A stretch of DNA of 61,335 nt, from contig CALBEF010000047.1 of NCBI GenBank assembly GCA_937927775.1, forward strand, positions 1 through 61,335, written 5' to 3'. Made by a program: the position numbers and the translations under genes. This document shows positions 24,950-33,078 of the stretch, piece after piece (the first letter of the stretch is position 1; the number at the start of each line of letters is the position of its first letter). The notes beneath the pieces are model-generated. The model made no database searches. It saw only the letters and a list, made by a program, of their open reading frames with translations, and was not told the DNA's origin. This stretch comes from an uncultured Anaerolineae bacterium. Lineage in GTDB: Bacteria > Chloroflexota > Anaerolineae > J036 > Brachytrichaceae.

Positions 24950-26086
24950 ATGGCGCCTGGCGGCAGACGGCGCAAACAACAACGGCAGCGCTCCAGCAAC
25001 AAACCAGGCCGGCCTTCTATGAGACAGCGCGTTGTGCTTTTGTACGGCGTGGACGAACAGAGCCATGACTTCGAAGTTGCCGCGACCCGCGCGCTGATCG
25101 GCAACGCATCGGCGGCGCTGGCAGCGCGCGGGTGGGTGGTCGAGCCGGTTGAGGTGAATCACGATCTGGTCGGGGCGCTCAAACCGTACTCGCCCGACGA
25201 CTGGCTGGTGTTCAACCTGTGCGAGGGGTCGCCGGCCCAGGCGTTTTATTACGCCAAGACAGCCCGCGTGCTGTCGGCCATGGGCTACACCTTCACCGGC
25301 GCGGATCACGTGTCGCTGGATGTGACGCAATTCAAATGGAAGATGAAGCGCGTGCTCCAGCAGCACAACGTGCCTACGCCGCGCTGGAGCGTGGTCGAGG
25401 CCCCCGGCGACATCCGGCCGGACCTGCTGCCAGACAGCCTTTTTCCGGCCATTGTCAAGCCGGCCAACGAGCATTGCTCCTACGGCATCACCCGCGACTC
25501 TGTTGTGATGGATCTGGACGGAGCGCAGTCCCAGGCGGCGCGGATCATCGAGCAGTTCAACGGGCCGGCGCTGATCGAGGAGTTCCTCGACAGCCCCGAG
25601 TACAACGTGTCGGTGTGGGGCAGCGCGCGCCCGCAGGTGCTGGGCATCTCCACCATGACCTACGACGCCTTCGACGATGTGCGCGACCGGCTGTGCACCT
25701 TCGAGGCCAAATGGGATCCCTCATCCGAGCCGTATCAGCGCATCCCGGCCATCTGTCCCGCGCCGGTGTCGCCGGAGCTGAAGGCCGAAATCGAGGCCGT
25801 GGCTATCGCCGCCTACACCGCGCTGGGCTGCCGCGACTACGGCCGCATCGATCTGAGGCTGAAGCACGGGCGGCCAATGGTGCTGGATGTGAACAGCAAT
25901 TGCGATGTTTGCCCCGATGGCGGCTTTGCCGCCGCCGCCGTGGCTGCCGGCCTGACCTACGGCGAAATGATGGAGCAGATCATGCGCTTCGCGCTGGAGC
26001 GCAGCCGCCAGGTTGCCGCCCGGCCATCGGAGGCCGGGCCGGGTGTGTGGGTTCCGCAGACGGAGGGCGCGCTGGCAGTCGTGTAA
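24950..26086 (+). CDS. ATP-grasp ligase (cluster ligase 2)
   Basis: A 378-residue enzyme if started at 24950, where TAGGAAGCCG gives a ribosome binding site 7 nt after the previous stop; an alternative ATG at 25019 would remove a basic 23-residue leader. The core begins RVVLLYGVDEQSHDFEVAAT. Motifs: WLVFNLCEGSPAQAFYYAK, MGYTFTGADHVSLDVTQFKW, FPAIVKPANEHCSYGITRDS, IEEFLDSPEYNVSVWG, CRDYGRIDLRL and VLDVNSNCDVCPDGGF. Its metal-site motif (DVNSNCD) and HCSxGITRD loop differ from ligase 1 but match ligase 3, so ligases 2 and 3 form a separate subfamily. The acyl-phosphate mechanism is inherited from the fold; substrates are unknown. Confidence 0.82.
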   Translation: MAPGGRRRKQQRQRSSNKPGRPSMRQRVVLLYGVDEQSHDFEVAATRALIGNASAALAARGWVVEPVEVNHDLVGALKPYSPDDWLVFNLCEGSPAQAFYYAKTARVLSAMGYTFTGADHVSLDVTQFKWKMKRVLQQHNVPTPRWSVVEAPGDIRPDLLPDSLFPAIVKPANEHCSYGITRDSVVMDLDGAQSQAARIIEQFNGPALIEEFLDSPEYNVSVWGSARPQVLGISTMTYDAFDDVRDRLCTFEAKWDPSSEPYQRIPAICPAPVSPELKAEIEAVAIAAYTALGCRDYGRIDLRLKHGRPMVLDVNSNCDVCPDGGFAAAAVAAGLTYGEMMEQIMRFALERSRQVAARPSEAGPGVWVPQTEGALAVV

Positions 26087-26096
26087 GCGCCATACG

Positions 26097-26660
26097 ATGA
26101 TTGAGACAGCCGCGACAGATCTGAGCGTGACCGCCCCGCGCGACCGGGAGAGTGCCGGCCTGCGCGTCGCGCCCTCTTTGCCGGACGACCGGCCCGCTGT
26201 GCGCGACCTGATTCTGAACTCGGGCATTTTCGGCGCGGCAGACGCCGACTGCGTGGACGACATGTTCCTGCAGAGTCTGCGCCAGCCATCCGATGACAAC
26301 TACCGGTTTTTGTCATGCTGGGAGGAGCGCCTGCCGCAGTCCCCCCGCATGATCGGATTTGCCTGCTGTGGGCGAGAGGCGCTCACGAAAGGCGCGTGGG
26401 ATTTGTTTTGGATCTGTGTGCACCGCGCAGCGCGGGGCAAAGGGGCCGGCAGCTTATTGCTGAGCGAGGCGCAGCGCCTGGCGATTGAGGACGGCGCGCG
26501 CCTGATGGTGATCTACACCTCCTCGACCGACATTTACGCCCCGGCCCGCAGGCTGTACGAGTCGCAACGATTTACCCGCGTGGCCGTCGTGCCCGACTAT
26601 TACGCCGACGGCGACGACCTGTTTATTTACTCAAAGCGGCTGAAACAGAGGAGTAATTGA
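26097..26660 (+). CDS. GNAT N-acetyltransferase in the ATP-grasp operon
   Basis: A 187-residue single-domain GNAT. The acetyl-CoA loop is RAARGKGAGSLLLSEAQ near residues 110-126, preceded by the strand DLFWICVH. The last strand pair YAPARRLYESQRFTRVAVVPDYYADGDD closes the fold in the form seen in RimI-like enzymes acting on amines. It starts 10 nt after ligase 2 and ends one base before ligase 3. In this setting it most likely acetylates the amine of the ligase product or of a building block. Confidence 0.85.
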   Translation: MIETAATDLSVTAPRDRESAGLRVAPSLPDDRPAVRDLILNSGIFGAADADCVDDMFLQSLRQPSDDNYRFLSCWEERLPQSPRMIGFACCGREALTKGAWDLFWICVHRAARGKGAGSLLLSEAQRLAIEDGARLMVIYTSSTDIYAPARRLYESQRFTRVAVVPDYYADGDDLFIYSKRLKQRSN

Positions 26661-26661
26661 G

Positions 26662-27744
26662 ATGCTGCAAGTGAAACCCCGCGCGCCGGTGCTGTTGCTC
26701 TACAACTATTACAAGAGCTGGTCTGCTGAAGAGGCCCAGGAGGCCAGGCGGCACGCCGGCTACATGGTCGAGTGCCTGGAGGCGGTGGGCCATCCCGTGC
26801 GCATCGTGGAGTTCTGGAAGGATGTGACCGAGGTGATGCGACGCTTCGACCCGGCCCAGTGGATTGTCTTCAACTGGTGCGAGGGCATCGAAGACGAGGT
26901 GGGGGGCGATGCCCGCGTGTGCGCCGACCTGGAGGCGATGGGATTCACCTACACCGGCAACCCGCCGGCGGCGCTCCGGCTGTCGGTCGAGAAGGGCCGC
27001 GCCAAGCGACTGTTGCAACGCTGGGGCATCCCTACCCCGCCCGGCCGCGAGTTCAATTCTGCCGACGAAATCACGGCCTGGGAGCATTTCCCCGCCATCG
27101 TCAAGCCGGTCAGCCAGCATTGCTCGGCCGGCGTCACCCGCGACGCCGTCGCGCACGATCTGGGCAGCCTGCGCCGGCGCGTGGCGTATGTCAACGAAAC
27201 ATTCAGGGAAGCGGCCCTGGTCGAGCAGTTTGTGGATGGGCGCGAGATCAACGTCGGCGTGTGGGGCAATGGCCGGCCGCGCGTGCTCCCGCTGCGCGAA
27301 ATCGATTTCTCCGCCATCGAAAATCCCTTCCATCGCATGGTGACCTGGGACAGCAAGTGGGTGCCCACCAGCGTGGACTGGAATGCCATGCCCGTCATCA
27401 CCGAGGTACAGGCGTCGGACGAGTTGCGCGCCCGCATCGAGCGCGTCGCGCTGGACACCTATCGCGTGTTCGGCTGCCGCGACTATGCGCGCGTTGATTT
27501 GCGCATCGACCGCCAGGGCCAGCCGTTTGTCGTCGATGTCAATCCCAACCCCGATATCACCGCCGACGGCGGGTTCATCGGCGCGTGCCGGGCCGCCGGC
27601 TACTCCTACGGCGAAGCGGTCAGCAACATCATTCAGATGGCCGTCGCCCGGCGCAACCGCCGCCAGGCGCTGTTCAGCATGATGCAGCAGCGCCGGCTGG
27701 CGACGCAGGCCGCCTTGCAGTCGGTTGCTCTGGCCGGCGGCTGA
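26662..27744 (+). CDS. ATP-grasp ligase (cluster ligase 3)
   Basis: A 360-residue ATP-grasp enzyme. Motifs: VLLLYNYYKSWSAEEAQEA at the N-terminus, WIVFNWCEGIEDEVGGDARV, MGFTYTGNPPAALRLSVEK, FPAIVKPVSQHCSAGVTRDA, VEQFVDGREINVGVWG, CRDYARVDLRI, and FVVDVNPNPDITADGGFIG at the metal site. It resembles ligase 2 in the HCSxGxTRD and DxNxNxD segments. A GAGGAG ribosome binding site lies inside the end of the GNAT gene, whose stop codon ends at 26660, showing tight coupling. The conserved acyl-phosphate chemistry suggests amide bond formation. A hairpin terminator follows. Confidence 0.83.
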   Translation: MLQVKPRAPVLLLYNYYKSWSAEEAQEARRHAGYMVECLEAVGHPVRIVEFWKDVTEVMRRFDPAQWIVFNWCEGIEDEVGGDARVCADLEAMGFTYTGNPPAALRLSVEKGRAKRLLQRWGIPTPPGREFNSADEITAWEHFPAIVKPVSQHCSAGVTRDAVAHDLGSLRRRVAYVNETFREAALVEQFVDGREINVGVWGNGRPRVLPLREIDFSAIENPFHRMVTWDSKWVPTSVDWNAMPVITEVQASDELRARIERVALDTYRVFGCRDYARVDLRIDRQGQPFVVDVNPNPDITADGGFIGACRAAGYSYGEAVSNIIQMAVARRNRRQALFSMMQQRRLATQAALQSVALAGG

Positions 27745-27770
27745 GTCATTCTGCTCGGCGCGTTACACGC

Positions 27771-27803
27771 AACGCCCTGCGCCAGACGGCGGGGGCGTTT
27801 GTG
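27771..27803 (+). terminator. Probable terminator of the ATP-grasp operon
   Basis: AACGCCC (27771-27777) pairs with GGGCGTT (27793-27799), with an inner CGCC/GGCG extension around AGAC. TTTGTGT follows. It lies 27 nt after the last stop codon. Confidence 0.6.
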
Positions 27804-27850
27804 TCAGCGCTCTCGTCATCCACTCCGCTGCGACGCGCCCGGGCGCCGGC

Positions 27851-28495
27851 TTACTCGGTTTGAAAGACGTGATCGACTGCCGCCTGAAAACCAGGCAGCG
27901 CGACCGATGTGGCGACCTGGCCGGCTTTGAAGGCGCCGTGCTGTCGGTATGTATCTCCGTCCAACACAAGCACGGTGATCATCGACAACAGCGGATCGAC
28001 GATCCAGTATTCTGGAATGCCGGCCCGGGCATACTCGCGTCGTTTGGTGATCAAATCACGCTCACGGTCGCTGCTCACAACTTCCATCACCAGGTCGGCG
28101 CCGTCCCAGTACTCCTCGCGCCGGCGTTGCGCGTGTTCCGCGCGCATAAACACGATATCCGGCTCGCGGAATTTGCCCGGCCACAATCTGACGCGAATGC
28201 CGGCCGGGAGCACAACCCCTAACCTTAGCGCAGCCACGAACTCAAACAGCAACCGATAAAGCGCCCCGATGATGAGCTGGTGGCTCTGGGTGGGCATTTC
28301 CAATACCTCGATGCAGCCATCCGAGTACTCCACGCGCCGATGCGTGTTCAGCGCCAGGTACTCCTCCTCGCTCCACTGCCCCTGGGGCGGAAATAGCAAG
28401 GCAACGTCCCAGGCCGGTTCCGGCGACTGATCGATTGCGGGTGTCGCGTCGGAAATCGCTTGCGTCTCGGAAGACAGACCTGTTCGAGCGCTCAT
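27851..28495 (-). CDS. Uma2-family (DUF820) restriction endonuclease-like protein
   Basis: A 214-residue Uma2 protein with PD-(D/E)XK fold. After an acidic N-terminus come WSEEEYLALNTHRRVEYSDG, LPAGIRVRLWPGKFREPDIV (catalytic Asp of EPDIVF), LVMEVVSSDRERDLITKRREY (Glu and the Lys-containing helix) and AGIPEYWIVDP. The Glu-x-Val and Asp residues fit the nuclease-like site. Uma2 genes are multicopy and found with mobile or defence elements in Chloroflexota and cyanobacteria, but their function is unknown. It is the last gene of a co-directional run behind the HAD phosphatase, 30 nt away. Confidence 0.88.
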   Translation of the reverse strand: MSARTGLSSETQAISDATPAIDQSPEPAWDVALLFPPQGQWSEEEYLALNTHRRVEYSDGCIEVLEMPTQSHQLIIGALYRLLFEFVAALRLGVVLPAGIRVRLWPGKFREPDIVFMRAEHAQRRREEYWDGADLVMEVVSSDRERDLITKRREYARAGIPEYWIVDPLLSMITVLVLDGDTYRQHGAFKAGQVATSVALPGFQAAVDHVFQTE

Positions 28496-28525
28496 GACGA
28501 AATGATACTACGCCCAGGCCGCCGG

Positions 28526-29362
28526 TTAAGCCGGCTTCAGGATGAACCGCTCGATGGCGACTGCCGCGCCGTCTTCGTGAATGGGCGGCGCGATCCAATC
28601 CGCCACGGCCTGCGCCGCCGGGCTGCCGTTCCCCATCGCCACCCCGACGCCGGCCCATTCGATCATCGAAGCGTCGTTGTCCTGATCGCCAATTGCCATG
28701 ACGCGCTCGCGCGGAATGCTCAGGTGTTGCGCCAGCCAGGCGAGGCCGGCCCCTTTGGTCGCGCCCAGCGGGTTGACTTCGATGAAACGCGCATGGGACT
28801 GGACGACGCTGGCGCGCGCGCCCACCAGCCGGCCCAGCGCGCTCAGAATCGCGCCGGCGTCGGGCGGCTCGATGATGAACAGCACCTTGTCCGGGTCGCC
28901 GCCGGCCAGCGCGCCGCACACATCGCTGTGCAGCGAGTAATCCCTGCCCAGCAGCGACTCATAGAAAGCATCGTCATAACGTTTCGACGACATGAACATG
29001 TCGCCATTCAGGTAGGCGACCACCTGCCACTGAGGCCAGGCGCGCTCCATCTCGATCAACTCGCAGGCCAGTGTGTGCGGCAGAGTGAGATGGCGCAGCG
29101 CGCGCCGCGCGGTCGTGTCATAGACCAGCCCCCCTTGCAGGCACAGGATCGGCGCGTTCACACCGATCATCTCAGCGTAGGGCAGCGTGACGCCGGGGGG
29201 CCGGCCGGTGGCAATCGTGACGAGCACCCCGCGCGCTTTGGCTGCCTGTATGGCGGCCATCACACGCGGCGAGATGACAAATTGTTCGCTCAACACCGTG
29301 CCGTCGAGATCGAAGGCCAGCAGGCTGATGGGAGAAGTGGCGCTGAAGAGGGATGGTTTCAT
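28526..29362 (-). CDS. HAD-superfamily Cof-type hydrolase
   Basis: A 278-residue phosphatase of the Cof/IIB HAD group. Motif I with nucleophile Asp is LLAFDLDGTVLS near residue 18; motif II VTIATGRPPGVTLPY; motif III lysine in GATKGAGLAWLAQHL; motif IV VMAIGDQDNDASMIEWAGVGVAMGN. The cap domain lies between motifs II and III. Such enzymes dephosphorylate sugar phosphates, FMN or pyridoxal phosphate; the substrate is unknown. Its start is 4 nt after the prmC stop, so it is translated from the prfA-prmC transcript. Confidence 0.88.
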   Translation of the reverse strand: MKPSLFSATSPISLLAFDLDGTVLSEQFVISPRVMAAIQAAKARGVLVTIATGRPPGVTLPYAEMIGVNAPILCLQGGLVYDTTARRALRHLTLPHTLACELIEMERAWPQWQVVAYLNGDMFMSSKRYDDAFYESLLGRDYSLHSDVCGALAGGDPDKVLFIIEPPDAGAILSALGRLVGARASVVQSHARFIEVNPLGATKGAGLAWLAQHLSIPRERVMAIGDQDNDASMIEWAGVGVAMGNGSPAAQAVADWIAPPIHEDGAAVAIERFILKPA

Positions 29363-29366
29363 GGTG

Positions 29367-30263
29367 TCAATTGGGCGTGACCACGCTCAATACGCGGTCC
29401 AGGCCGGCCAGATCCTTGTCCAGCCGTACGCGCGCTGAGGGCAGCAATTCAGCGGCGGCGCGCAAGGCAGCCGGCCCCTGTGATGCGCCGATCTCGAAGA
29501 ACGCCGCCCCACCCGGCAGCAGATGCGCGGGCAACTGGCTCAGCAGCCGGCGCACCAGCGCCAGGCCATCTACTCCGCCGTCGAGCGCCGCGCGCGGCTC
29601 GTGCGCCTGGATTTCCGGCGGCAGCGCCTCGATTTCTGCTGTGGTGACGTAGGGCAGATTGGCGGTGATGACGCGCGCCCGGTAAGGCGTGTTATCCAGC
29701 AAGTCTGCCTGCGCGAACGCGATGCGATCGGCGACGCCGTGCTGCGCGGCGTTGACGCGCGCCACCTCCAGCGCCTCGGCCGAGATGTCGGTTGCCGCCA
29801 GGCGCGCGCCGGGGGCGTGTTTGGCGATGGCAATCGCAATCGCCCCGCTGCCCGTGCCCACGTCGATGGCGTCCACGCAGCCCGCTTCTGATTGCGGGTC
29901 GTTGTCTTGAAGCGGCGCGCGCAAAAGCGCCAGCGCCCGCTCCACCAGCATCTCCGTCTCCGGGCGCGGAATCAGCGCGCGCGGGTCGATGATGAACTCC
30001 AGCCCGTAGAACTCGCGCCGGCCCAGCAGATAGGCCAGCGGTTCATGCGCCAGCGCGCGCGCCACCAGTCGCTCGAACGTATTATCCTGCGCTGCGTCAA
30101 GGGGATCATCGTTGTGCGCGACCAGCCACTCGCGGGGTTTGTTCAGCGCGGCGGCCAGCAATAACCTCGCCGTCAGCGTCGGGCTGTCGATGCCGGCCTG
30201 ATGGAAGCGGGCAATGGCGGCCCGCAGCGCCGTCTGCACCGTTGTCTGCGCCAAGTCGCCCAC
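29367..30263 (-). CDS. prmC: Release factor glutamine methyltransferase PrmC
   Basis: A 298-residue SAM-dependent enzyme that methylates the Gln of the GGQ motif of release factors. Motifs: RRFYGLEFI-type segment [20 protein letters not shown], then [11 protein letters not shown], the SAM-binding [16 protein letters not shown], and the catalytic NLPYVTTAE (NPPY variant NLPY). A GTG start at 30263 is chosen because it follows the prfA stop by one base and the resulting N-terminus ([20 protein letters not shown]) matches the family; an upstream ATG at 30341 would overlap prfA by 77 nt. The gene immediately follows its substrate gene prfA. Confidence 0.9.
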   Translation of the reverse strand: MGDLAQTTVQTALRAAIARFHQAGIDSPTLTARLLLAAALNKPREWLVAHNDDPLDAAQDNTFERLVARALAHEPLAYLLGRREFYGLEFIIDPRALIPRPETEMLVERALALLRAPLQDNDPQSEAGCVDAIDVGTGSGAIAIAIAKHAPGARLAATDISAEALEVARVNAAQHGVADRIAFAQADLLDNTPYRARVITANLPYVTTAEIEALPPEIQAHEPRAALDGGVDGLALVRRLLSQLPAHLLPGGAAFFEIGASQGPAALRAAAELLPSARVRLDKDLAGLDRVLSVVTPN

Positions 30264-30264
30264 G

Positions 30265-31332
30265 TCAAACTGCCGCAGCCTGAAGACGCTCGGCCTGCTC
30301 GCGGGCCGCCATCTCGTCGATGAATTCGTCGAGGTCGCCATTCAACACTGCTTCGAGCCGGTACAACGACTTCTCCAGGCGGTGATCGGTGACGCGGTTT
30401 TGCGGAAAGTTGTAGGTGCGGATTTTCTCGCTGCGCTCGCCGGTGCCGACCTGGTCGCGGCGCGCTTCGGTGATGGCGGCGTCCAGCTTGCTTTGTTCAA
30501 TGGCGTACAGGCGCGCGCGCAGAATGCTCATCGCGCGCAGGCGGTTCTGAAGCTGGCTGCGCTCGTCCTGGCACTGCACGACCAGGCCGGTGGGAATGTG
30601 GCGCAGCCGCACGGCGGTCGAGTTCTTTTGCACGTTCTGGCCGCCGGCGCCCTGCGACTTATAGACCTCCATCTCAATATCCTTCTCCGGGATATTAATC
30701 TCGACTTCGTCCACCTGGGGCAGCACAGCGACGGTGGCGGTGCTGGTGTGAATGCGGCCGCTGGCTTCGGTGGCCGGCACGCGCTGCACGCGATGCACGC
30801 CGCTCTCGAACTTCAGCCGGGAGTAGGCGCCCTTGCCGCGCACGGTGAAGATGACTTCCTTGTACCCGCCGATGCCGGTCTCGCTCTCGTCCAGGATCTC
30901 CACTTTCCACCCGTGCGCTTCGGCGTAGCGCATGTACATGCGCGCCAGGTCGGCGGCAAACAGGCCGGCTTCATCGCCGCCGGCGCCGGCGCGAATCTCG
31001 ACGATCACATCCTTGTCGTCGTTCGGATCCTTTGGCACAAGCAGCAGTTGCAACTCTGATTGCAGTGTCTCAATCTGGCGCTGAAGCGGTTCGATCTCTG
31101 CGCGCGCCATGTCTGCCAGGTCGGTGTCGTCGCTGTCGGCCAGCGCCTCGGCTTCGGCCAGCTCGTGTTTAGCCTTCATCCAGGCGCGGTACTTTTCGAC
31201 GATTTCCTGCAACTCGCTCTGCTGGCGGGCGAGTTCGGCGTAGCGCGTGTAGTCGTTGGCAATGGCCGGATCGGCCATCTGCGCCGTCAGTTCGTTGTAG
31301 CGCGTTTCGATGCTTGCCAGTTTCTCTTCCAT
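30265..31332 (-). CDS. prfA: Peptide chain release factor 1
   Basis: A 355-residue class I release factor for UAA/UAG stop codons. The PAT codon-recognition tripeptide is at residues 186-188 ([14 protein letters not shown]), defining RF1 rather than RF2, and the GGQ motif is at 230-232 ([16 protein letters not shown]). Sequence after GGQ is NVQKNST rather than the more usual HVNTTDS, a variant context. The N-terminal coiled coil (residues 1-95) is intact. [18 protein letters not shown] completes domain 4. The gene is followed by prmC, its modifying enzyme, one base downstream. The start ATG lies in TCTTCCATC context with GGAAG just upstream. Confidence 0.95.
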   Translation of the reverse strand: MEEKLASIETRYNELTAQMADPAIANDYTRYAELARQQSELQEIVEKYRAWMKAKHELAEAEALADSDDTDLADMARAEIEPLQRQIETLQSELQLLLVPKDPNDDKDVIVEIRAGAGGDEAGLFAADLARMYMRYAEAHGWKVEILDESETGIGGYKEVIFTVRGKGAYSRLKFESGVHRVQRVPATEASGRIHTSTATVAVLPQVDEVEINIPEKDIEMEVYKSQGAGGQNVQKNSTAVRLRHIPTGLVVQCQDERSQLQNRLRAMSILRARLYAIEQSKLDAAITEARRDQVGTGERSEKIRTYNFPQNRVTDHRLEKSLYRLEAVLNGDLDEFIDEMAAREQAERLQAAAV

Positions 31333-31404
31333 CTTCCTGCCTGGAGTGGACGCTGGCGCGACCGGACACAGCCGCGCGCCCCCTGCGATGCTGAGGTCGT
31401 CGGG

Positions 31405-32409
31405 TCAGCGTGAAATATAGAGCGTGTAGAGCTTCAAGTCCCTGCCGCCGAACTTGTACTTGTAGTCTTCGTTCCCCTGCAGAAAGTCGCAGGCGCGGCG
31501 CCCGTCGTGGATTGCTTTCTCGATCAGCCGGCCCAGCAGCACCTGGCCTGGGCTGAGGTAGGCGTATTTCAGGGGGTCGAGACCGGAGTTGTACACCAGC
31601 ACGGCGTTGTCGTACACGAAATTGAGATAGGTTGCCGCGCGGTCGCCGTTCACTTCGAGGAACGACAGTTCGAGCCAGCCGGCCTCGAACATGGCGCGCG
31701 CGGCCATGTGAAAGAACCGATTCATGCGCGGCGTCATGAAGGCGGCCTTGCTCGGCATGGACGCCATCATCAGGCGGATGAAGTCGTCCATGTCCCGGTC
31801 GAGCGTCGCGGCGTCCTGCGCGAACACAAGCCTCACCTCGTCGCCGGCGCGGCGCAGCTTGCGCGTCAGCTCGCGCCGTTCCCTGCCGTCCAGCATGGCC
31901 AGGTAGTCGTCAAACGTGGCCGGCAACTGGACGATGGGGCAGACATCCTCGAAGCGCGTTTCGACCTGCCATCCGCGCGCGGCGGCCAGCGCCGGCAGCA
32001 GAGACAGCGTTGGCGAAGTCTCCGGCATGTTGCACAGGCCGATCTCGCGCCAGGCCGGGCAGTCATCGCCGGCGAGATGATCGAGCAACGCTTCCAGGCA
32101 GGCCGGCTCCTGTCCCTGCGCGAAGATGAAGTCCAGGTAGTCGGACACCTCGCGGCAGCCTACGAACGCCACTTCGGCGCCGCTGATTTCGCCGCTGCTG
32201 AAGAACAACGGCGCGATGCCGGTCAGTTGGCCGGCCTCGTCGCGCATGGCCAGCACGCGCAGGTCGCCCTCGCCCAGCCCCTGCCACCACACCTTCTGCC
32301 ATTCGCGGGTCAGAAACAACGTGTTGGTGGCCGAGCGCCAGAGCAGTGGATTCCATTCATGCGCCAGCAGGTCAAACACATCCGGCGTGGTGTATATATC
32401 GGTTTTCAC
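31405..32409 (-). CDS. CelD/BcsL-type GNAT (GNAT_6) acetyltransferase-like protein
   Basis: A 334-residue protein with the double-GNAT fold of the CelD/BcsL group, also related to FemAB. The N-terminal part has NTLFLTREWQKVWWQGLG and LRVLAMRDEAGQLTGIAPLF. The C-terminal module has GWLELSFLEVNGDRAATYLNFVYDNAVLVYNSGLDP and the acyl-CoA region LSPGQVLLGRLIEKAI, ending CDFLQGNEDYKYKFGG. Members are found in polysaccharide and cellulose clusters, and substrates are unknown. It lies between prfA and def. Array R8 separates it from def. Confidence 0.85.
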   Translation of the reverse strand: MKTDIYTTPDVFDLLAHEWNPLLWRSATNTLFLTREWQKVWWQGLGEGDLRVLAMRDEAGQLTGIAPLFFSSGEISGAEVAFVGCREVSDYLDFIFAQGQEPACLEALLDHLAGDDCPAWREIGLCNMPETSPTLSLLPALAAARGWQVETRFEDVCPIVQLPATFDDYLAMLDGRERRELTRKLRRAGDEVRLVFAQDAATLDRDMDDFIRLMMASMPSKAAFMTPRMNRFFHMAARAMFEAGWLELSFLEVNGDRAATYLNFVYDNAVLVYNSGLDPLKYAYLSPGQVLLGRLIEKAIHDGRRACDFLQGNEDYKYKFGGRDLKLYTLYISR

Positions 32410-32428
32410 AGCCGTTCAACTCGATATG

Positions 32429-32498
32429 CAACGCCCAATACGCACTACGCAACACGCAGTGCGTATTTCGTATGGCGTATTGCGTATGGCGTATTGGT
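32429..32498. repeat. 7-nt tandem array R8 (10 units, inverted halves)
   Basis: Ten heptamers; the left half is of type CAATACG/CACTACG/CAACACG and the right half TATTGCG/TATGGCG, which is the reverse complement. The whole array can thus fold into a long imperfect hairpin. It ends on the first base of the def stop codon (32498) and lies 20 nt from the GNAT start. The same AATACGC-type unit forms array R14. Confidence 0.9.
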
Positions 32499-33034
32499 CA
32501 GGGTGTGGCGAGCGCCATTTCCTCTGTGGTTTCCTCTTCCCTGCCTTCTTCGACGCGCCACACGCGATCGGGCGCAGTCAGTTTGTCGATAAACAGGACG
32601 CCCTCCAGGTGGTCTATTTCATGTTGCAGGACGCGCGCCACCCAGCCTTCAGCTTCCAGCCGGATGCGGTTGCCCTCGCGGTCCAGCGCCTTCACAACGA
32701 TGCGCAAAGGCCGCTCGACCTCGCCGCGCCAGCCTGGAATGGACAGGCAGCCTTCCTGGCTTTCCCAGGTCTCTTCCGATTGGCGCACGATCTCCGGGTT
32801 GATCAGCGCGTAGGTGACGCCGCTGCCGGGGATCTTCTCGTTGGCCTCGATCTCCACGACCAGCGCGCGTTGCAGCACTCCGACTTGTGGCGCGGCCAGA
32901 CCAACGCCGTTGCCGGCGCGCATGGTTTCGATCATGTCGTCGAGCAGTTTCTGAACGTCCTTGTTGACCTTCTCGACCTTCCTGGCCTTGCGCCGCAGAA
33001 CTGGGTCGCCGATTTTCCGAATCTCTCTGATCAT
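32498..33034 (-). CDS. def: Peptide deformylase
   Basis: A 178-residue iron/zinc deformylase that removes the formyl group from nascent proteins. All three motifs are present: GNGVGLAAPQVG (41-52), EGCLSIPGW with metal ligand Cys96, and QHEIDHLEG with His138, Glu139 and His142. The C-terminal acidic tail (EEGREEETTEEM) is unremarkable. The start at 33034 is the first good ATG. It lies downstream of the cNMP/bPH2 protein by 44 nt. Its stop codon coincides with the edge of an inverted heptamer array that could act as its terminator. Confidence 0.94.
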   Translation of the reverse strand: MIREIRKIGDPVLRRKARKVEKVNKDVQKLLDDMIETMRAGNGVGLAAPQVGVLQRALVVEIEANEKIPGSGVTYALINPEIVRQSEETWESQEGCLSIPGWRGEVERPLRIVVKALDREGNRIRLEAEGWVARVLQHEIDHLEGVLFIDKLTAPDRVWRVEEGREEETTEEMALATP

Positions 33035-33078
33035 ACCGGCTCGCTTGTGACATCCCCTGTCAATGAACTCAATCTCCT

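Noticed and set aside
30264-30341. PrmC starting at ATG 30341
   Set aside because: It would overlap prfA by 77 nt and add a non-homologous arginine/serine-rich tail; the GTG at 30263 gives the usual N-terminus.
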